Source: Ralstonia soli
GTDB lineage: Bacteria > Pseudomonadota > Gammaproteobacteria > Burkholderiales > Burkholderiaceae
Length of the DNA: 64,000 bases
Reading direction: 5' to 3'
NCBI RefSeq assembly: GCF_023955655.1
Contig: NZ_JAMXHT010000001.1
Span: forward strand, 558,001 to 622,000
Shown here: positions 1 to 8,715 of the stretch, one piece after another
Position numbering within the stretch: position 1 is the stretch's first letter
How the letters are laid out: every line of letters begins with the position of its first letter
Position numbers and translations under genes: made by a program
Notes under the pieces: model-generated
What the model was told of the DNA's origin: nothing
Database searches by the model: none
The model's input: the letters and a program-made list of their open reading frames with translations, nothing else

Positions 1-1545
1 ACGACCTACAACTGGGCCTACGAAACCGAGCCCGAGCCGCACATGAACAACCGCCGCATGTCGCAAGGTCGCGGCAAGGGGTTGGGCGGCTCGTCGCTCA
101 TCAACGGCATGTGTTTCATTCGCGGCAACGCGATGGACTACGAGCGCTGGGCAAGCGATTTCCAGTTGGATGATTGGACGTACGCCGACTGCCTGCCGTA
201 CTTCCGCAAGTCGGAAACCTACGACAAGGGCGCCAACGATTGGCACGGCGATTCCGGCCCGCTGCAAGTCACCACGCCCAAGCGCGACAACAGCCTGCTG
301 TTCCACGCCTTTATCGAGGCGGGCGAGCAAGCGGGTATTCCGGCCACCGATGACTTGAACGGCTATCGCCAGGAAGGCCTGGGGCCGATGGACCGCACCG
401 TAACGTCCAAGGGACGCCGCGCCAGCACGTCGCTGTGCTATCTCGACACTGCGCGCCAACGCCCCACGCTGACGGTGCTGCCGCGTGTGCTGGCCGATCG
501 CATTCTCTTTGAAGGCACACGCGCCGTTGGCATCGAAGCGCTGATGGACGGCCAGCGCCAGACGTGGCGCGCCCGCCGCGAAGTGATCGTCAGCAGCGGC
601 GCCATCGCTTCGCCGCAACTCCTGCTGCGCTCGGGCATCGGCAATGCCGACGAGCTGCGCGCCATGGGCATCCACTCGGTCGCGCACCTGCCGGGCGTGG
701 GCGAGAACCTGCAAGACCACCTGGAGATGTACATCCAGTACGAGTGCATCCGCCCGGTGTCGATCTATGAATCCACGCGCTGGTTCAACAAGCCGAAGGT
801 CGGCCTGGAGTGGTACCTGAACGGCACCGGCCCCGGCGCCAGCAACCACTTCGAGGCTGGCGGCTTCATCCGCAGCGACGACAGCTTCGAGTGGCCGAAC
901 ATCCAGTACCACTTCCTGCCGTTGGCGGTGAACTACGACGGCAGCAACCCGGTGAAGATGCACGGCTTCCAGTGCCACGTCGGGTCGATGCGCTCGCCGT
1001 CTACCGGCTACGTGAAGCTCGCCTCGCGCGATCCGCGTGACAAGCCGCGCATCCTGTTCAACTACATGGCGCACGACGTGGATTGGCGCGAGTTCCGCGC
1101 CGGCGTGCGCATCACGCGCGACATCATCGCGCAGCGTGCATTCGATGCGTACCGCGGCCGCGAGATCAGCCCCGGCCCGAGCGTGCAGACCGACGCCGAA
1201 ATCGACGCCTTCGTGCGCAACCATGCGGAGACCGCGCTCCACCCGTCCTGCACCTGCAAGATGGGTCCGGCGACCGATCCGATGGCCGTGGTCGACAATC
1301 AAGGCCGCGTGCATGGCTTGGAAGGCCTGCGCGTGGTCGATGCGTCGATCATGCCGCGCATCGTCACCGGCAACCTGAACGCGCCGACGATCATGATCGC
1401 CGAGAAGATCGCCGACCGCATTCGCGGGGTGGCGCCGCTTGAGCGTTCGGATGCGGCGTTCTACGTGGCCGGCAAATCGCCGCTGCAGGCGCCGCAGAAG
1501 GACGCGAGCGCGCCGCTGGTCGCCAACGAGCTGGTGGCGTCGTAA
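1..1545 (+). CDS. betA: Choline dehydrogenase / GMC oxidoreductase, 5'-truncated by window
   Basis: The reading frame is open from base 1, so the gene starts upstream; about 514 residues are visible and the FAD-binding N-terminus (GxGxxG) is missing. BetA oxidises choline to betaine aldehyde with FAD, for glycine-betaine synthesis. The sequence shows the GMC signature around [15 protein letters not shown], the substrate-side segment HPSCTCKMG near the C-terminus, and the closing motif [13 protein letters not shown]. The pattern [15 protein letters not shown] just before the first internal Met is typical of BetA rather than other GMC enzymes. The stop codon overlaps the next start by one base (TAATG), so translational coupling is likely. 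Substrate assignment is by family resemblance only. Confidence 0.85.
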   Translation, partial: TTYNWAYETEPEPHMNNRRMSQGRGKGLGGSSLINGMCFIRGNAMDYERWASDFQLDDWTYADCLPYFRKSETYDKGANDWHGDSGPLQVTTPKRDNSLLFHAFIEAGEQAGIPATDDLNGYRQEGLGPMDRTVTSKGRRASTSLCYLDTARQRPTLTVLPRVLADRILFEGTRAVGIEALMDGQRQTWRARREVIVSSGAIASPQLLLRSGIGNADELRAMGIHSVAHLPGVGENLQDHLEMYIQYECIRPVSIYESTRWFNKPKVGLEWYLNGTGPGASNHFEAGGFIRSDDSFEWPNIQYHFLPLAVNYDGSNPVKMHGFQCHVGSMRSPSTGYVKLASRDPRDKPRILFNYMAHDVDWREFRAGVRITRDIIAQRAFDAYRGREISPGPSVQTDAEIDAFVRNHAETALHPSCTCKMGPATDPMAVVDNQGRVHGLEGLRVVDASIMPRIVTGNLNAPTIMIAEKIADRIRGVAPLERSDAAFYVAGKSPLQAPQKDASAPLVANELVAS

Positions 1546-2366
1546 TGCGCTGGTCGATGCGCTGGCCGAGGGTCGCGACGATGCTGGGTGGGGCGGCGGC
1601 GTGCGCTGCCGCGCTGCCTGCGTTTGCCGACGAGGCACCGGCCGACGACGATAAGCGCTGGTCGGCCAACGCATCGGTCGTCTCGCAATACGTGTCGCGC
1701 GGCCTGCGCCAGACGTGGGGCAAGCCTGCGCTGCAGGCTGGTCTCGATTACACGGCGCCCAACGGTTTCTACGCCGGCGTGTGGGGCTCGCAGGTGAGCG
1801 ACCACGTCATTGCAGGCGCCCATGCCGAGATCGATACCTACCTTGGCTACACCGCCAAGACGGCGCACGACATCGAGCTGACCACCGGGCTCTACCACTA
1901 CTGGTATCCCGGCGCACGCTACGACAAGGCCAGCGGCGGCGGCCCGGCCACCCACTACGACTACACGGAATGGATGGTCGGTGCCGGCTGGCGTGGCGTC
2001 TCGGTCAAGCTGTGGACGTCGCTGTCGAATTACTTCGGCTTCGACGGCAACTCGCTGGCCGATGGCATCGACCGTGGCAGCCGCGGCTCGACCTACGCCG
2101 AGGCCAACTGGGACGTGCCGCTGCCCAACGATTTCACGCTCGGCCTGCACATTGGCCACGAGCATGTGTGCCACCACAGCGCATTCAGCTTTACCGACTA
2201 CCGCATCGAACTGTCGCGGCCCATCAACAAGTTCCTGATGCTGTCTGCGGCCTTTACCGGCGCGGATGCCCCCGCGTATGCCAACCAGGTCTCCGTGCGC
2301 AACGGTACCGATCGCATGACGCTCGGCCGGCGCACCGTCGCGCTCAAGTTGACGGCGACGTACTGA
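1545..2366 (+). CDS. TorF family putative outer-membrane porin
   Basis: A 273-residue exported protein with an N-terminal signal peptide (hydrophobic stretch ending near AFADEA, about residue 28). It is followed by alternating aromatic and glycine beta-strand-like segments such as SQYVSRGLRQTWGKPALQAG and GLYHYWYPG, with no transmembrane helices. These are the hallmarks of the TorF/TIGR02001 family, whose members are thought to be small beta-barrels; function is not established. It overlaps the betA stop codon by one base, so it is probably co-translated and may help choline or related solutes cross the outer membrane (inference). A second family member lies at 20751, next to glnK-amtB. Confidence 0.75.
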   Translation: MRWSMRWPRVATMLGGAAACAAALPAFADEAPADDDKRWSANASVVSQYVSRGLRQTWGKPALQAGLDYTAPNGFYAGVWGSQVSDHVIAGAHAEIDTYLGYTAKTAHDIELTTGLYHYWYPGARYDKASGGGPATHYDYTEWMVGAGWRGVSVKLWTSLSNYFGFDGNSLADGIDRGSRGSTYAEANWDVPLPNDFTLGLHIGHEHVCHHSAFSFTDYRIELSRPINKFLMLSAAFTGADAPAYANQVSVRNGTDRMTLGRRTVALKLTATY

Positions 2367-2439
2367 GCGGCCAACGCAAAACGGCGGCGTCTTTCCTGCA
2401 ACCCTTTCTCCACCACCCTCGCTCCGAGAGCAACACACC

Positions 2440-2739
2440 ATGGCCTCCCTGGGTTTTACCGACGTTGTCGGTCTGGTCGGCGTCGCCGCTTATGTCTCCG
2501 CGCATTTCGGCGTACAGGTCCTGCACAAACCGCCGACCGGCGCGTTTGCCGTTCGCCTCAACCTGCTTGGACCTGCCTGCATCCTGATTTCGTTGATGGG
2601 CTCGTTCAACCTCGCGTCGTTTCTCACGCAATTCTTCTGGCTGGCGCTGACGCTCATGGGTTGGTGGCGTAACAAACAGGCAGGACGGGCGGTGATGGAG
2701 GCGCCAGGCGCGCCGCGCCCAGGCCAACCTGCGCAGTAA
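2440..2739 (+). CDS. Small integral membrane protein, CBU_0592-like
   Basis: Ninety-nine residues with three hydrophobic segments (about residues 7-23, 41-56 and 60-76) and a basic/proline C-terminal tail. The layout and the motif LNLLGPACILISL resemble the CBU_0592 family of small membrane proteins, which have no known function. It starts 73 bp after the porin and is followed at once by a strong terminator at 2762, so it is the last gene of this transcription unit. No catalytic motif is visible. Confidence 0.6.
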   Translation: MASLGFTDVVGLVGVAAYVSAHFGVQVLHKPPTGAFAVRLNLLGPACILISLMGSFNLASFLTQFFWLALTLMGWWRNKQAGRAVMEAPGAPRPGQPAQ

Positions 2740-2761
2740 GGGGGCGTACCCCAACGTGAAC

Positions 2762-2786
2762 ACCGCGCCATCGTGCGCGGTTTTTT
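2762..2786 (+). terminator. Rho-independent terminator after small membrane protein
   Basis: Stem ACCGCGC / GCGCGGT with a six-base loop, followed by a run of six T. It closes the betA-porin-membrane protein unit. Confidence 0.85.
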
Positions 2787-3014
2787 GTGGCTGCGCGTTC
2801 GGCACTGGGCAGCTGTGCATCGCCGCGCAAAGGCTTTGCGTGGAGGCGGTAGCACATTTCAGCCCTGCCAGTTCTCACAAATTGTCAATTGTTGATACTT
2901 GGAGAACAGTCTTTTCTTTGAATTGTCATTTATCCATGAAAGGCAACGATCTATTCTGATCTCAAGCGCAACGAACTGAGCGCAACCGAATACCCAGACA
3001 CCTAGGAGCCCATC

Positions 3015-3542
3015 ATGAACGCCCGTCTCGCAACCGCATTCTCCCGTCGCAGCCTGCTGGCCCTGGTGGCCACGGTTTCCGCCTCTGCCGCTCTGCTGTC
3101 GGCCCAACCGGCTGCTGCAGCCGTGCAAAGCCAAGCCGATCCGTACACGCAAGGCGCTGTCGCCAAGGCTGATCCGTACACCGATGGCGCCGCCGCCAAG
3201 TACGACGTCTACACGCAAGGCGCCGACCGCCAAGCCGATACCTACGGTTACCTGTCGAAGAACGACCGGTTTGATCCGTACACCCAAGGTGCTGCGGCCG
3301 GCAAGTTCGATCCTTATACCGAAGGTGCCCTGGCCAAGGCAGATCCGTACACGGACGGTGCTGCCGCCAAGTACGACGTCTACACGCAAGGCGCTGACCG
3401 CCAAGCCGACACCTATGGCTACCTGTCGAAGAACGATCGCTTCGACCCGTACACCCAGGGTGCCGACCGCCAAGCTGACACCTACGGCTACCTGTCGTGG
3501 AACGGCGATGCCTCGTATCCGAGCGCTGCTTCCCGCGCCTGA
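3015..3542 (+). CDS. Secreted DPYTQGA-repeat protein
   Basis: A 175-residue protein with a classical signal peptide (MNARLATAFSRRSLL, cleavage near QPAAAA). The mature part is built almost entirely of a short repeat, D-P/V-Y-T-Q/D/E-G-A, separated by AKA, AGKF or a DRQADTYGYLSKNDRF linker. A segment of about 45 residues (ADPYTDGAAAKYDVYTQGAD through DPYTQGA) is present twice almost unchanged, so the gene grew by internal duplication. There are no cysteines and no known catalytic domain. Similar proteins occur in Burkholderiales, often mis-annotated. A conspicuously AT-rich stretch (about 2860-2960) lies upstream and probably holds the promoter; RBS GGAG precedes the ATG. Function unknown. Confidence 0.8.
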   Translation: MNARLATAFSRRSLLALVATVSASAALLSAQPAAAAVQSQADPYTQGAVAKADPYTDGAAAKYDVYTQGADRQADTYGYLSKNDRFDPYTQGAAAGKFDPYTEGALAKADPYTDGAAAKYDVYTQGADRQADTYGYLSKNDRFDPYTQGADRQADTYGYLSWNGDASYPSAASRA

Positions 3543-3572
3543 TTTGCGCGCCTGATTCGGCTGCACCAAAGC

Positions 3573-3606
3573 AAAAGGGCCTTGGGTTCACCCCAAGGCC
3601 CTTTTT
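3573..3606. terminator. Bidirectional terminator between repeat protein and lipA
   Basis: Long stem AAAAGGGCCTTGGG with loop TTCA and a complementary arm running into T5. The A-run on the left arm makes it usable by the convergent lipA transcript too. Confidence 0.9.
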
Positions 3607-3633
3607 GTTTGCGCGGTATTTTGCGCGCGGTGA

Positions 3634-4617
3634 TCAGACCACGCCAGCTTCGTGTGCCTGCTGATCGGCGTGGTACGAGCTGCGCACCATGGCGCCCACG
3701 GCGGCGTGGGTGAAGCCCATCTCGTAGGCCTTCTCTTCGAACATCTTGAAGGTGTCCGGGTGCACGTAGCGCAACACCGGCAGGTGGTGGCCCGACGGCG
3801 CCAGATACTGGCCGATGGTTAGCATGTCGATGTCGTGCTCGCGCATGTCGCGCATGACTTCGAGGATTTCTTCATCCGTCTCGCCCAGGCCGACCATCAG
3901 GCCGGACTTGGTCGGCACGTTCGGATTGCGTGCCTTGAAGTCCTTCAGCAGCTTGAGCGAGTGCGCATAGTCCGCACCCGGGCGGGCCTGCTTGTACAGG
4001 CGCGGCACGGTTTCGAGGTTGTGGTTCATCACGTCCGGCGGGCATTCCTGCAGGATGTCCAGCGCCTTTTCCAGGCGGCCGCGGAAGTCCGGCACCAGCA
4101 CTTCGATGCGCGTGGCCGGCGACAGTGCGCGCGTGCGCGAGATGCAATCGACGTAATGCTGGGCACCGCCGTCACGCAGGTCGTCGCGGTCGACACTGGT
4201 GATGACGACGTAATTGAGCTTGAGCTCGGCAATGGTCTTGGCCAGGTTTTCCGGCTCGTTCACGTCGAGCGGGTCCGGGCGGCCGTGGCCGACGTCGCAG
4301 AACGGGCAGCGGCGCGTGCACTTGTCGCCCATGATCATGAACGTGGCCGTGCCCTTGCCGAAGCACTCGCCGATGTTCGGGCAGCTTGCCTCTTCGCACA
4401 CCGTCACGAGGTTGTTGGCGCGCAGGATGTCCTTGATCTCGTAGAAACGCGAGTTGCCGGTGGCGGCGCGCACGCGAATCCAGTCCGGCTTCTTGAGCTT
4501 CTCGGCCGGCACGATCTTGATGGGAATGCGCGCGGTCTTGTCGAGCGACTTCTGCTTGCGGGTAGCGTCGTACGGTTCGGTCGACGGGGCGGCGGTGCCG
4601 GTGGCGGAATCGGTCAT
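3634..4617 (-). CDS. lipA: Lipoyl synthase
   Basis: LipA is a radical-SAM enzyme that inserts two sulfurs into octanoyl groups on lipoyl domains. The 327-residue protein carries both iron-sulfur cluster motifs: the auxiliary cluster C74-x4-C79-x5-C85 ([12 protein letters not shown]) and the radical-SAM cluster C100-x3-C104-x2-C107 (CTRRCPFC). It also has the C-terminal RSSYHAD motif (residues 312-318) whose serine ligates the auxiliary cluster. Length is normal. It follows lipB by 55 bp on the same strand and probably shares its transcript, giving the octanoyl transfer and sulfur insertion steps together. Confidence 0.97.
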   Translation of the reverse strand: MTDSATGTAAPSTEPYDATRKQKSLDKTARIPIKIVPAEKLKKPDWIRVRAATGNSRFYEIKDILRANNLVTVCEEASCPNIGECFGKGTATFMIMGDKCTRRCPFCDVGHGRPDPLDVNEPENLAKTIAELKLNYVVITSVDRDDLRDGGAQHYVDCISRTRALSPATRIEVLVPDFRGRLEKALDILQECPPDVMNHNLETVPRLYKQARPGADYAHSLKLLKDFKARNPNVPTKSGLMVGLGETDEEILEVMRDMREHDIDMLTIGQYLAPSGHHLPVLRYVHPDTFKMFEEKAYEMGFTHAAVGAMVRSSYHADQQAHEAGVV

Positions 4618-4672
4618 CGTGTTCTCCGCGTGCGCTTGTCACACACGCTAGGGGTCTACTGCTTGCCAACCA

Positions 4673-5374
4673 CTACGCGGTAGCGGCCGTGGCGGGTTGC
4701 GCTTGCGCGCGTTGCTGCAATTGGGCGACCAGCGCATTGGCCAGTTCGCGGGAAACGGGGTGCCAGTCGGTTGCATCGACGGCGCGTCCGGACGCATCGC
4801 GTGCGCCGGCGGTCACCATGTCGACGGTTTCCAGGCCGGCGTAGCCACACGGGTTGATCTGCGTGAAGGGCGACAGGTCCATCGCCAGGTTCAGGCTCAC
4901 GCCGTGGTAGCTGCAACCGTTGCGGATCTTCAGCCCCAGCGCGGCGATCTTGGCGCCAGCGTGTGGTCCACTCTGCGGCCCGTTCGACAGGTAGATGCCG
5001 GGGGCGCCAGCCTTGCGTTCGGAGGCGACATTATACGTGGCGAGCGTCTCGATGACGGCAGCCTCGATGGCATCGACCAGCGCTTTCACGAACAGCCCAC
5101 GGCGCCGCAAATCCAGCAGAAGGTAGGCGACGACTTGGCCGGGACCGTGGTAAGTGATCTGTCCGCCACGGTCCACTTTCACCAACGGGATGTTGCCGGG
5201 GGCCAACAGATGTGCCGGATCGCCAGCCAGACCGAGCGTGAACACCGGCGGGTGTTCGACCAGCCAGATCGTGTCGGGGGTGTCGGGTCCGCGCTGGGCG
5301 GTGAAGGTCTGCATCGCGTCGAAGCAGGCGGCGTAGTCCTGCAAACCGCGTTCGACGATGTCAATCGGAATCAT
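4673..5374 (-). CDS. lipB: Octanoyl-ACP:protein octanoyltransferase
   Basis: LipB moves octanoate from acyl carrier protein to lipoyl-dependent enzymes. From the chosen ATG (5374) the protein is 233 residues, with the family motif [12 protein letters not shown] (69-80), catalytic Lys142 (AKIAALG) and nucleophile Cys176 (INPCGYAG). An upstream in-frame Met at 5503 would add 43 unconserved residues that run over a terminator, so it is rejected. The gene precedes lipA, as in many proteobacteria. Confidence 0.95.
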   Translation of the reverse strand: MIPIDIVERGLQDYAACFDAMQTFTAQRGPDTPDTIWLVEHPPVFTLGLAGDPAHLLAPGNIPLVKVDRGGQITYHGPGQVVAYLLLDLRRRGLFVKALVDAIEAAVIETLATYNVASERKAGAPGIYLSNGPQSGPHAGAKIAALGLKIRNGCSYHGVSLNLAMDLSPFTQINPCGYAGLETVDMVTAGARDASGRAVDATDWHPVSRELANALVAQLQQRAQAQPATAATA

Positions 5375-5447
5375 GCCCGCGAGTGTAGCGCAGGGCCGTG
5401 AACGTCGCCTGCCGCCTTTGCCTGACTCGGTTGCAGGGTCGAGCCCG

Positions 5448-5492
5448 AAAAAAACGATGCCGGCGCGATGGGAGGCATCGGCACCGGCATCG
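5448..5492 (-). terminator. Terminator downstream of the DUF2917 gene
   Basis: Read on the minus strand: stem CGATGCCGG (5492-5484), a 20-base loop, the complementary arm (5463-5455) and then seven T. It separates the DUF2917 transcript from lipB, which therefore needs its own promoter between 5375 and 5447. Confidence 0.75.
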
Positions 5493-5564
5493 GGCTTTCG
5501 CACACGCTACCCAAGCGGCGCGGCCAAAGGAGGCTGAAACAGATTTGCGCTTCAGGCCGGCAAT

Positions 5565-5924
5565 TCAGGCCGCCACGACGGGCGTATCGGCGTGTTCGTT
5601 CCAGCCCAGCGCGGCGAGCGTATGGCGCCAGCCGTTGGTGACATGCCACGGCTTGCGCGGCATGTGGCCGTCGGTGGCTTCCACGGCCAGGGCAACCGGC
5701 CCAATGGCTTTCGGGTCGACCGAGACGACGATCTCTTCGCCGCGCTTCACGGCCACGCTGCCGCCTACGTGCAGCCATTCATCGCCGGGTTTGTTCTCGT
5801 GTGTGACCCATACGTCGCGCCCGTGGGCTTCTTCCACGCGTAGATTCTGGTTGGCCGGCATGCGCAATGCCACCACTTCGCCGGGCTGCAGAGTGAATAC
5901 AATTTTTGTTAGTACAGCTTTCAT
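5565..5924 (-). CDS. DUF2917 domain protein
   Basis: A 119-residue soluble protein starting MKAVLTKIVF at an ATG with RBS GGAG; the longer upstream frame is an artefact. It has the DUF2917 pattern: an N-terminal LxPGEVVALRMPA segment, a central basic/tryptophan segment (RDVWVTHEN, DEWLHVGGS) and a C-terminal beta-rich part resembling a cupin-like fold. No function is established for the family. It is divergent from a LysR regulator (6077), which is its likely regulator (inference from arrangement). Confidence 0.75.
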   Translation of the reverse strand: MKAVLTKIVFTLQPGEVVALRMPANQNLRVEEAHGRDVWVTHENKPGDEWLHVGGSVAVKRGEEIVVSVDPKAIGPVALAVEATDGHMPRKPWHVTNGWRHTLAALGWNEHADTPVVAA

Positions 5925-5983
5925 GATCGGCTCCTTCACGGCATCCAGGTGGGGCCTTGCCGTGGAAGGTAGTCTAGGCGTGT

Positions 5984-6029
5984 GGTTGCCTAGTACCAAA
6001 CGATATATATTGCGGTTCTTGATAGTACC
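5984..6029. promoter_or_regulatory. Candidate LysR operator in the DUF2917/LysR divergent region
   Basis: Two copies of GGTT-N3/5-TAGTACC (TAGTACC at 5991-5997 and 6023-6029) sit 32 bp apart, about three helical turns, on either side of an AT-rich stretch (ATATATATT). Paired sites on one face of the helix fit LysR tetramer binding. The regulator's true site is unknown. Confidence 0.35.
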
Positions 6030-6076
6030 GCTCACATAAAGAGAACACGCGGTGCTCACCAAATCCGGAGGAAACG

Positions 6077-7039
6077 ATGACGGAAATCCGCGAACCGATG
6101 CGCCTGCCTTCACTCGGCGCGTTGCGGGTCTTTGAGGCGGCGGCCCGCTATGAGAGCTTTTCGCGCGCGGCGACGGAGCTGTTCGTCACGCACGGCGCCG
6201 TCAGCCACCAGATGCGCACGCTGGAGGAGGAGTTGGGCGTGCCGCTGTTCGAGCGCCGCGGCAAGCGGGTCGTGCTCACGCACGCAGGCCGCACGTATGC
6301 CGAACGCGTGCGTGAGGCGCTGGACCAGATCGCCCAGGCGACGCACCAGCTGCGCGCCGGCAATCGCGACAACCGCCTGGCCATCAGCACCATGCCCTCG
6401 TTTGCAGCGCGCTGGCTGACACCGCATATCGGCACCTTTATCGAGCGCCATCCGGAGCTGGAGGTGGAGCTGTTCTCCAGCCCCGCGCTGGTCGATTTCA
6501 CGCGCGAGGAGGTGGATGTGGCCCTGCGCATGGGTTCGGGCAACTATCCGGGCCTGTATGTGGAAAAGCTGCTCGACGACGTGTTCTTCCCGATCTGCAG
6601 CCCGTCGTTCAACGGCGGGCGCCTGCCGCGTACCGTGGCCGAGATGGCCGGCATGACCCTGCTGCGCAGCGAGGGCGAGGACTGGAAGCCGTGGTTCGAC
6701 GCCGCGGGCATGCCGGGGTTTGTGGAGCAGCGCGGCGGGTTGATGTTCCAGGATTCGTCGTTGCTGTTGCAGGCGGCGGCGGCGGGGCAGGGCATTGCGC
6801 TGATCCGCCCGACGCTGGCCTTGAACGACCTGATGGCCGGCCGCGTGGTGCGCCTGTTCGAGACGACGATTCCCTGCCCGTGGAACTACTACTTCGTCTG
6901 CCCGCACAGCGCGCTGCAGACGCCCAAGATGCAGGCGTTCCGTGCGTGGCTGCTGCCGGAGATCGCGGCATTCAAGCTCAAGCTGGCGGGGCTGATGAAC
7001 GACAACACGGTCTGCCTGGGCCACGTGGCCAAGGGCTGA
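6077..7039 (+). CDS. LysR-family transcriptional regulator (GcvA-like)
   Basis: A 320-residue DNA-binding regulator. The N-terminal winged helix-turn-helix spans about residues 12-70 (LRVFEAAARYESFSRAATEL, HGAVSHQMRTLEEELGVPLF). It is followed by a substrate-binding domain with the GcvA-group features LAISTMPSFAARWLTPHIG and RMGSGNYPGLYVEKLL. The start is supported by GGAGGAAACG. It is divergent from DUF2917 with a shared control region of about 150 bp. In E. coli a LysR gene (ybeF) sits at a similar place between lipB and lipA, but orthology is not claimed. The effector is unknown. Confidence 0.88.
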   Translation: MTEIREPMRLPSLGALRVFEAAARYESFSRAATELFVTHGAVSHQMRTLEEELGVPLFERRGKRVVLTHAGRTYAERVREALDQIAQATHQLRAGNRDNRLAISTMPSFAARWLTPHIGTFIERHPELEVELFSSPALVDFTREEVDVALRMGSGNYPGLYVEKLLDDVFFPICSPSFNGGRLPRTVAEMAGMTLLRSEGEDWKPWFDAAGMPGFVEQRGGLMFQDSSLLLQAAAAGQGIALIRPTLALNDLMAGRVVRLFETTIPCPWNYYFVCPHSALQTPKMQAFRAWLLPEIAAFKLKLAGLMNDNTVCLGHVAKG

Positions 7040-7060
7040 CGCCGCGCGCATCGGACCAAG

Positions 7061-7091
7061 CAAAACGCCCCGGCATGACCGGGGCGTTTTG
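7061..7091. terminator. Bidirectional terminator between LysR gene and ybeD
   Basis: Stem CAAAACGCCCCGG (7061-7073), loop CATGA, and the complementary arm ending in TTTTG. The symmetric A and T tails let it serve both converging genes. Confidence 0.9.
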
Positions 7092-7110
7092 TTGGCTGCG
7101 CGCAAGTGCG

Positions 7111-7410
7111 TTACAGCACGATCTTGACCATCGGGTGGCTCGTCAGCGCCTGGTACAGCGCATCGAGCTGCTCGCGGCTGGTTGCACGCACGATCACCGT
7201 CAGGCCCAGGTAGTTGCCGCTGGAAGACGGGCGTTGCTCCAGGCGTCCCTCGTGGAACTCCGGATCGTGCTGCCGGACCACCTCGACGATGGTCTTGGCA
7301 AAGTCGTCGTGTTGCGGGCCCATCACCTTGATGGGGAAATCGCTGGGGTATTCGATCAGCGACTGTTCGGGCGGGATGTGGCCCGGCGGGGGTGTGTGCG
7401 AAGAGGTCAT
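7111..7410 (-). CDS. ybeD: DUF493 / YbeD family protein
   Basis: A 99-residue protein of the YbeD family with an ACT-like ferredoxin fold. Visible motifs are the entry segment LIEYPSDFPIKVMG, a central SSSGNYLGLTVIVRATSREQLD and a terminal MVKIVL. It is encoded 20 bp after the D,D-carboxypeptidase gene on the same strand, matching the dacA-ybeD-lipB order of E. coli. A regulatory role is suspected for the family but not proven. Confidence 0.9.
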   Translation of the reverse strand: MTSSHTPPPGHIPPEQSLIEYPSDFPIKVMGPQHDDFAKTIVEVVRQHDPEFHEGRLEQRPSSSGNYLGLTVIVRATSREQLDALYQALTSHPMVKIVL

Positions 7411-7430
7411 GTCGAAGTAAATGGGGTTGG

Positions 7431-8633
7431 TTACTTCTTTTTAAACCACAGCTTGACCGCGTCGATCGTGCGGCCGATGAAGCCCGCCTCCGGCACACCT
7501 TCGAGTGCCACCACAGGGAACTCCGACACCACGGTCGAACCGTCCATCACCTTGACCGTGCCCAGTTGCTGGCCTTGCGCGATCGGGGCGATCAGGGGGT
7601 CGCGGCGCTCGAGTACCGGCTTCAGGCGGGCACCTGCGCCCTTGGGCACGGTGATCCACTTGTCTTCCAGCACGCCCAGCTTCACGCTCTTGGCCTGGCC
7701 CTTGTACACGTCGGGCGTCTGCAGCGCTGCCTTGGCCTGGTACAGGCGCACCGTGTCGAAGAACTGGTAGCCGTAGTTCAGGACCTTCAGGCTTTCCTGC
7801 GTGCGGATAGCGTCGCTCTTGGTGCCGATGATGACCGACAGCAGGCGGCGGTTCGCGCCCGGCACATCGGGCAGCGGACGGTTGGCCGATGTGACGAGGC
7901 AGTAGCCGGCCGACTTGGTGTGGCCGGTCTTGCCCCCGTCGACGGTCGGGTCCAGCCACAGCAGGCGGTTGCGGTTGGGCTGCTTGATGTTGTTATAGGT
8001 GAAATCCTTCTGCGAGTAGAACTTGTAGTCCTGCGGATAATCCTTGATCAGTGCCGAGGTCAGGATCGACAGATCGCGTGCAGTGGAATAGTGATTCGGA
8101 TCAGGCAGCCCGGCGGCGTTGGCGAAGTGCGTGTTCTTCATGCCCAGACGCTCGGCTTCGCGGTTCATCAGCATCACGAAGTTCGTCTCCGTGCCGCCCA
8201 CGGCCTCGGCCAGGACGAGCGCTGCGTCGTTGCCGGATTGCACGATCAGGCCCTGGGACAAGTCGCGTACCGACACGGGCTTGCCCGGCTGCAGGAACAT
8301 GCGCGATTCGTCGGTCTTGACGGTGCGCACGGTCTCGGTCGGCGTGATCATCTGGTCGTACTTGAGCTTGCCGTCGCGCACGGCTTCGAAGACCAGGTAG
8401 GCCGTCATCAGCTTGGTGAGCGAGGCGGGCTCGATGCGCTCGTCCATGTTCGCGCCGGCGAGCACCTGGCCGCTGGTCACGTCGGTCAGCATCCACGAGC
8501 GGGCCGCGACTTGCGGCGCGGGCACGGGCTGCGCCGCAGCCGGCAGCGCGGCGACGAGCACGGCGGCCGCCACGACCGTTGCGGCGGCGGAATGGATGGC
8601 GAAGGGCATGGAAGGGGCAAAGCGGGTCTGCAT
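7431..8633 (-). CDS. dacA: D-alanyl-D-alanine carboxypeptidase (PBP5/6 type)
   Basis: A penicillin-binding protein that trims the terminal D-Ala of peptidoglycan stem peptides at the periplasmic face. From ATG 8633 (AGGA eight bases upstream) it has 400 residues: a signal peptide ending near ALPAAAQ, catalytic SLTK (71-74), SGN (133-135) and KTGHTK (from 235). A C-terminal PBP5-type beta domain ends in the amphipathic helix GRTIDAVKLWFKKK, which anchors such enzymes to the membrane. An in-frame ATG at 8705 is possible but has no RBS. It forms an operon with ybeD. Confidence 0.95.
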   Translation of the reverse strand: MQTRFAPSMPFAIHSAAATVVAAAVLVAALPAAAQPVPAPQVAARSWMLTDVTSGQVLAGANMDERIEPASLTKLMTAYLVFEAVRDGKLKYDQMITPTETVRTVKTDESRMFLQPGKPVSVRDLSQGLIVQSGNDAALVLAEAVGGTETNFVMLMNREAERLGMKNTHFANAAGLPDPNHYSTARDLSILTSALIKDYPQDYKFYSQKDFTYNNIKQPNRNRLLWLDPTVDGGKTGHTKSAGYCLVTSANRPLPDVPGANRRLLSVIIGTKSDAIRTQESLKVLNYGYQFFDTVRLYQAKAALQTPDVYKGQAKSVKLGVLEDKWITVPKGAGARLKPVLERRDPLIAPIAQGQQLGTVKVMDGSTVVSEFPVVALEGVPEAGFIGRTIDAVKLWFKKK

Positions 8634-8715
8634 GTCGGGTCCTGCGGTCTGCTTGAGGTTCAACGATGCCGCACGCCGGGGGAGGTGCGGCATCCGGAAA
8701 ATCAACGGGTGAAAG

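Noticed and set aside
2923-2957. Sigma-70 promoter for the DPYTQGA-repeat gene (TTGTCA and TATTCT)
   Set aside because: The spacing is 23 bases, too long for a normal promoter; only the AT-rich character is reported.
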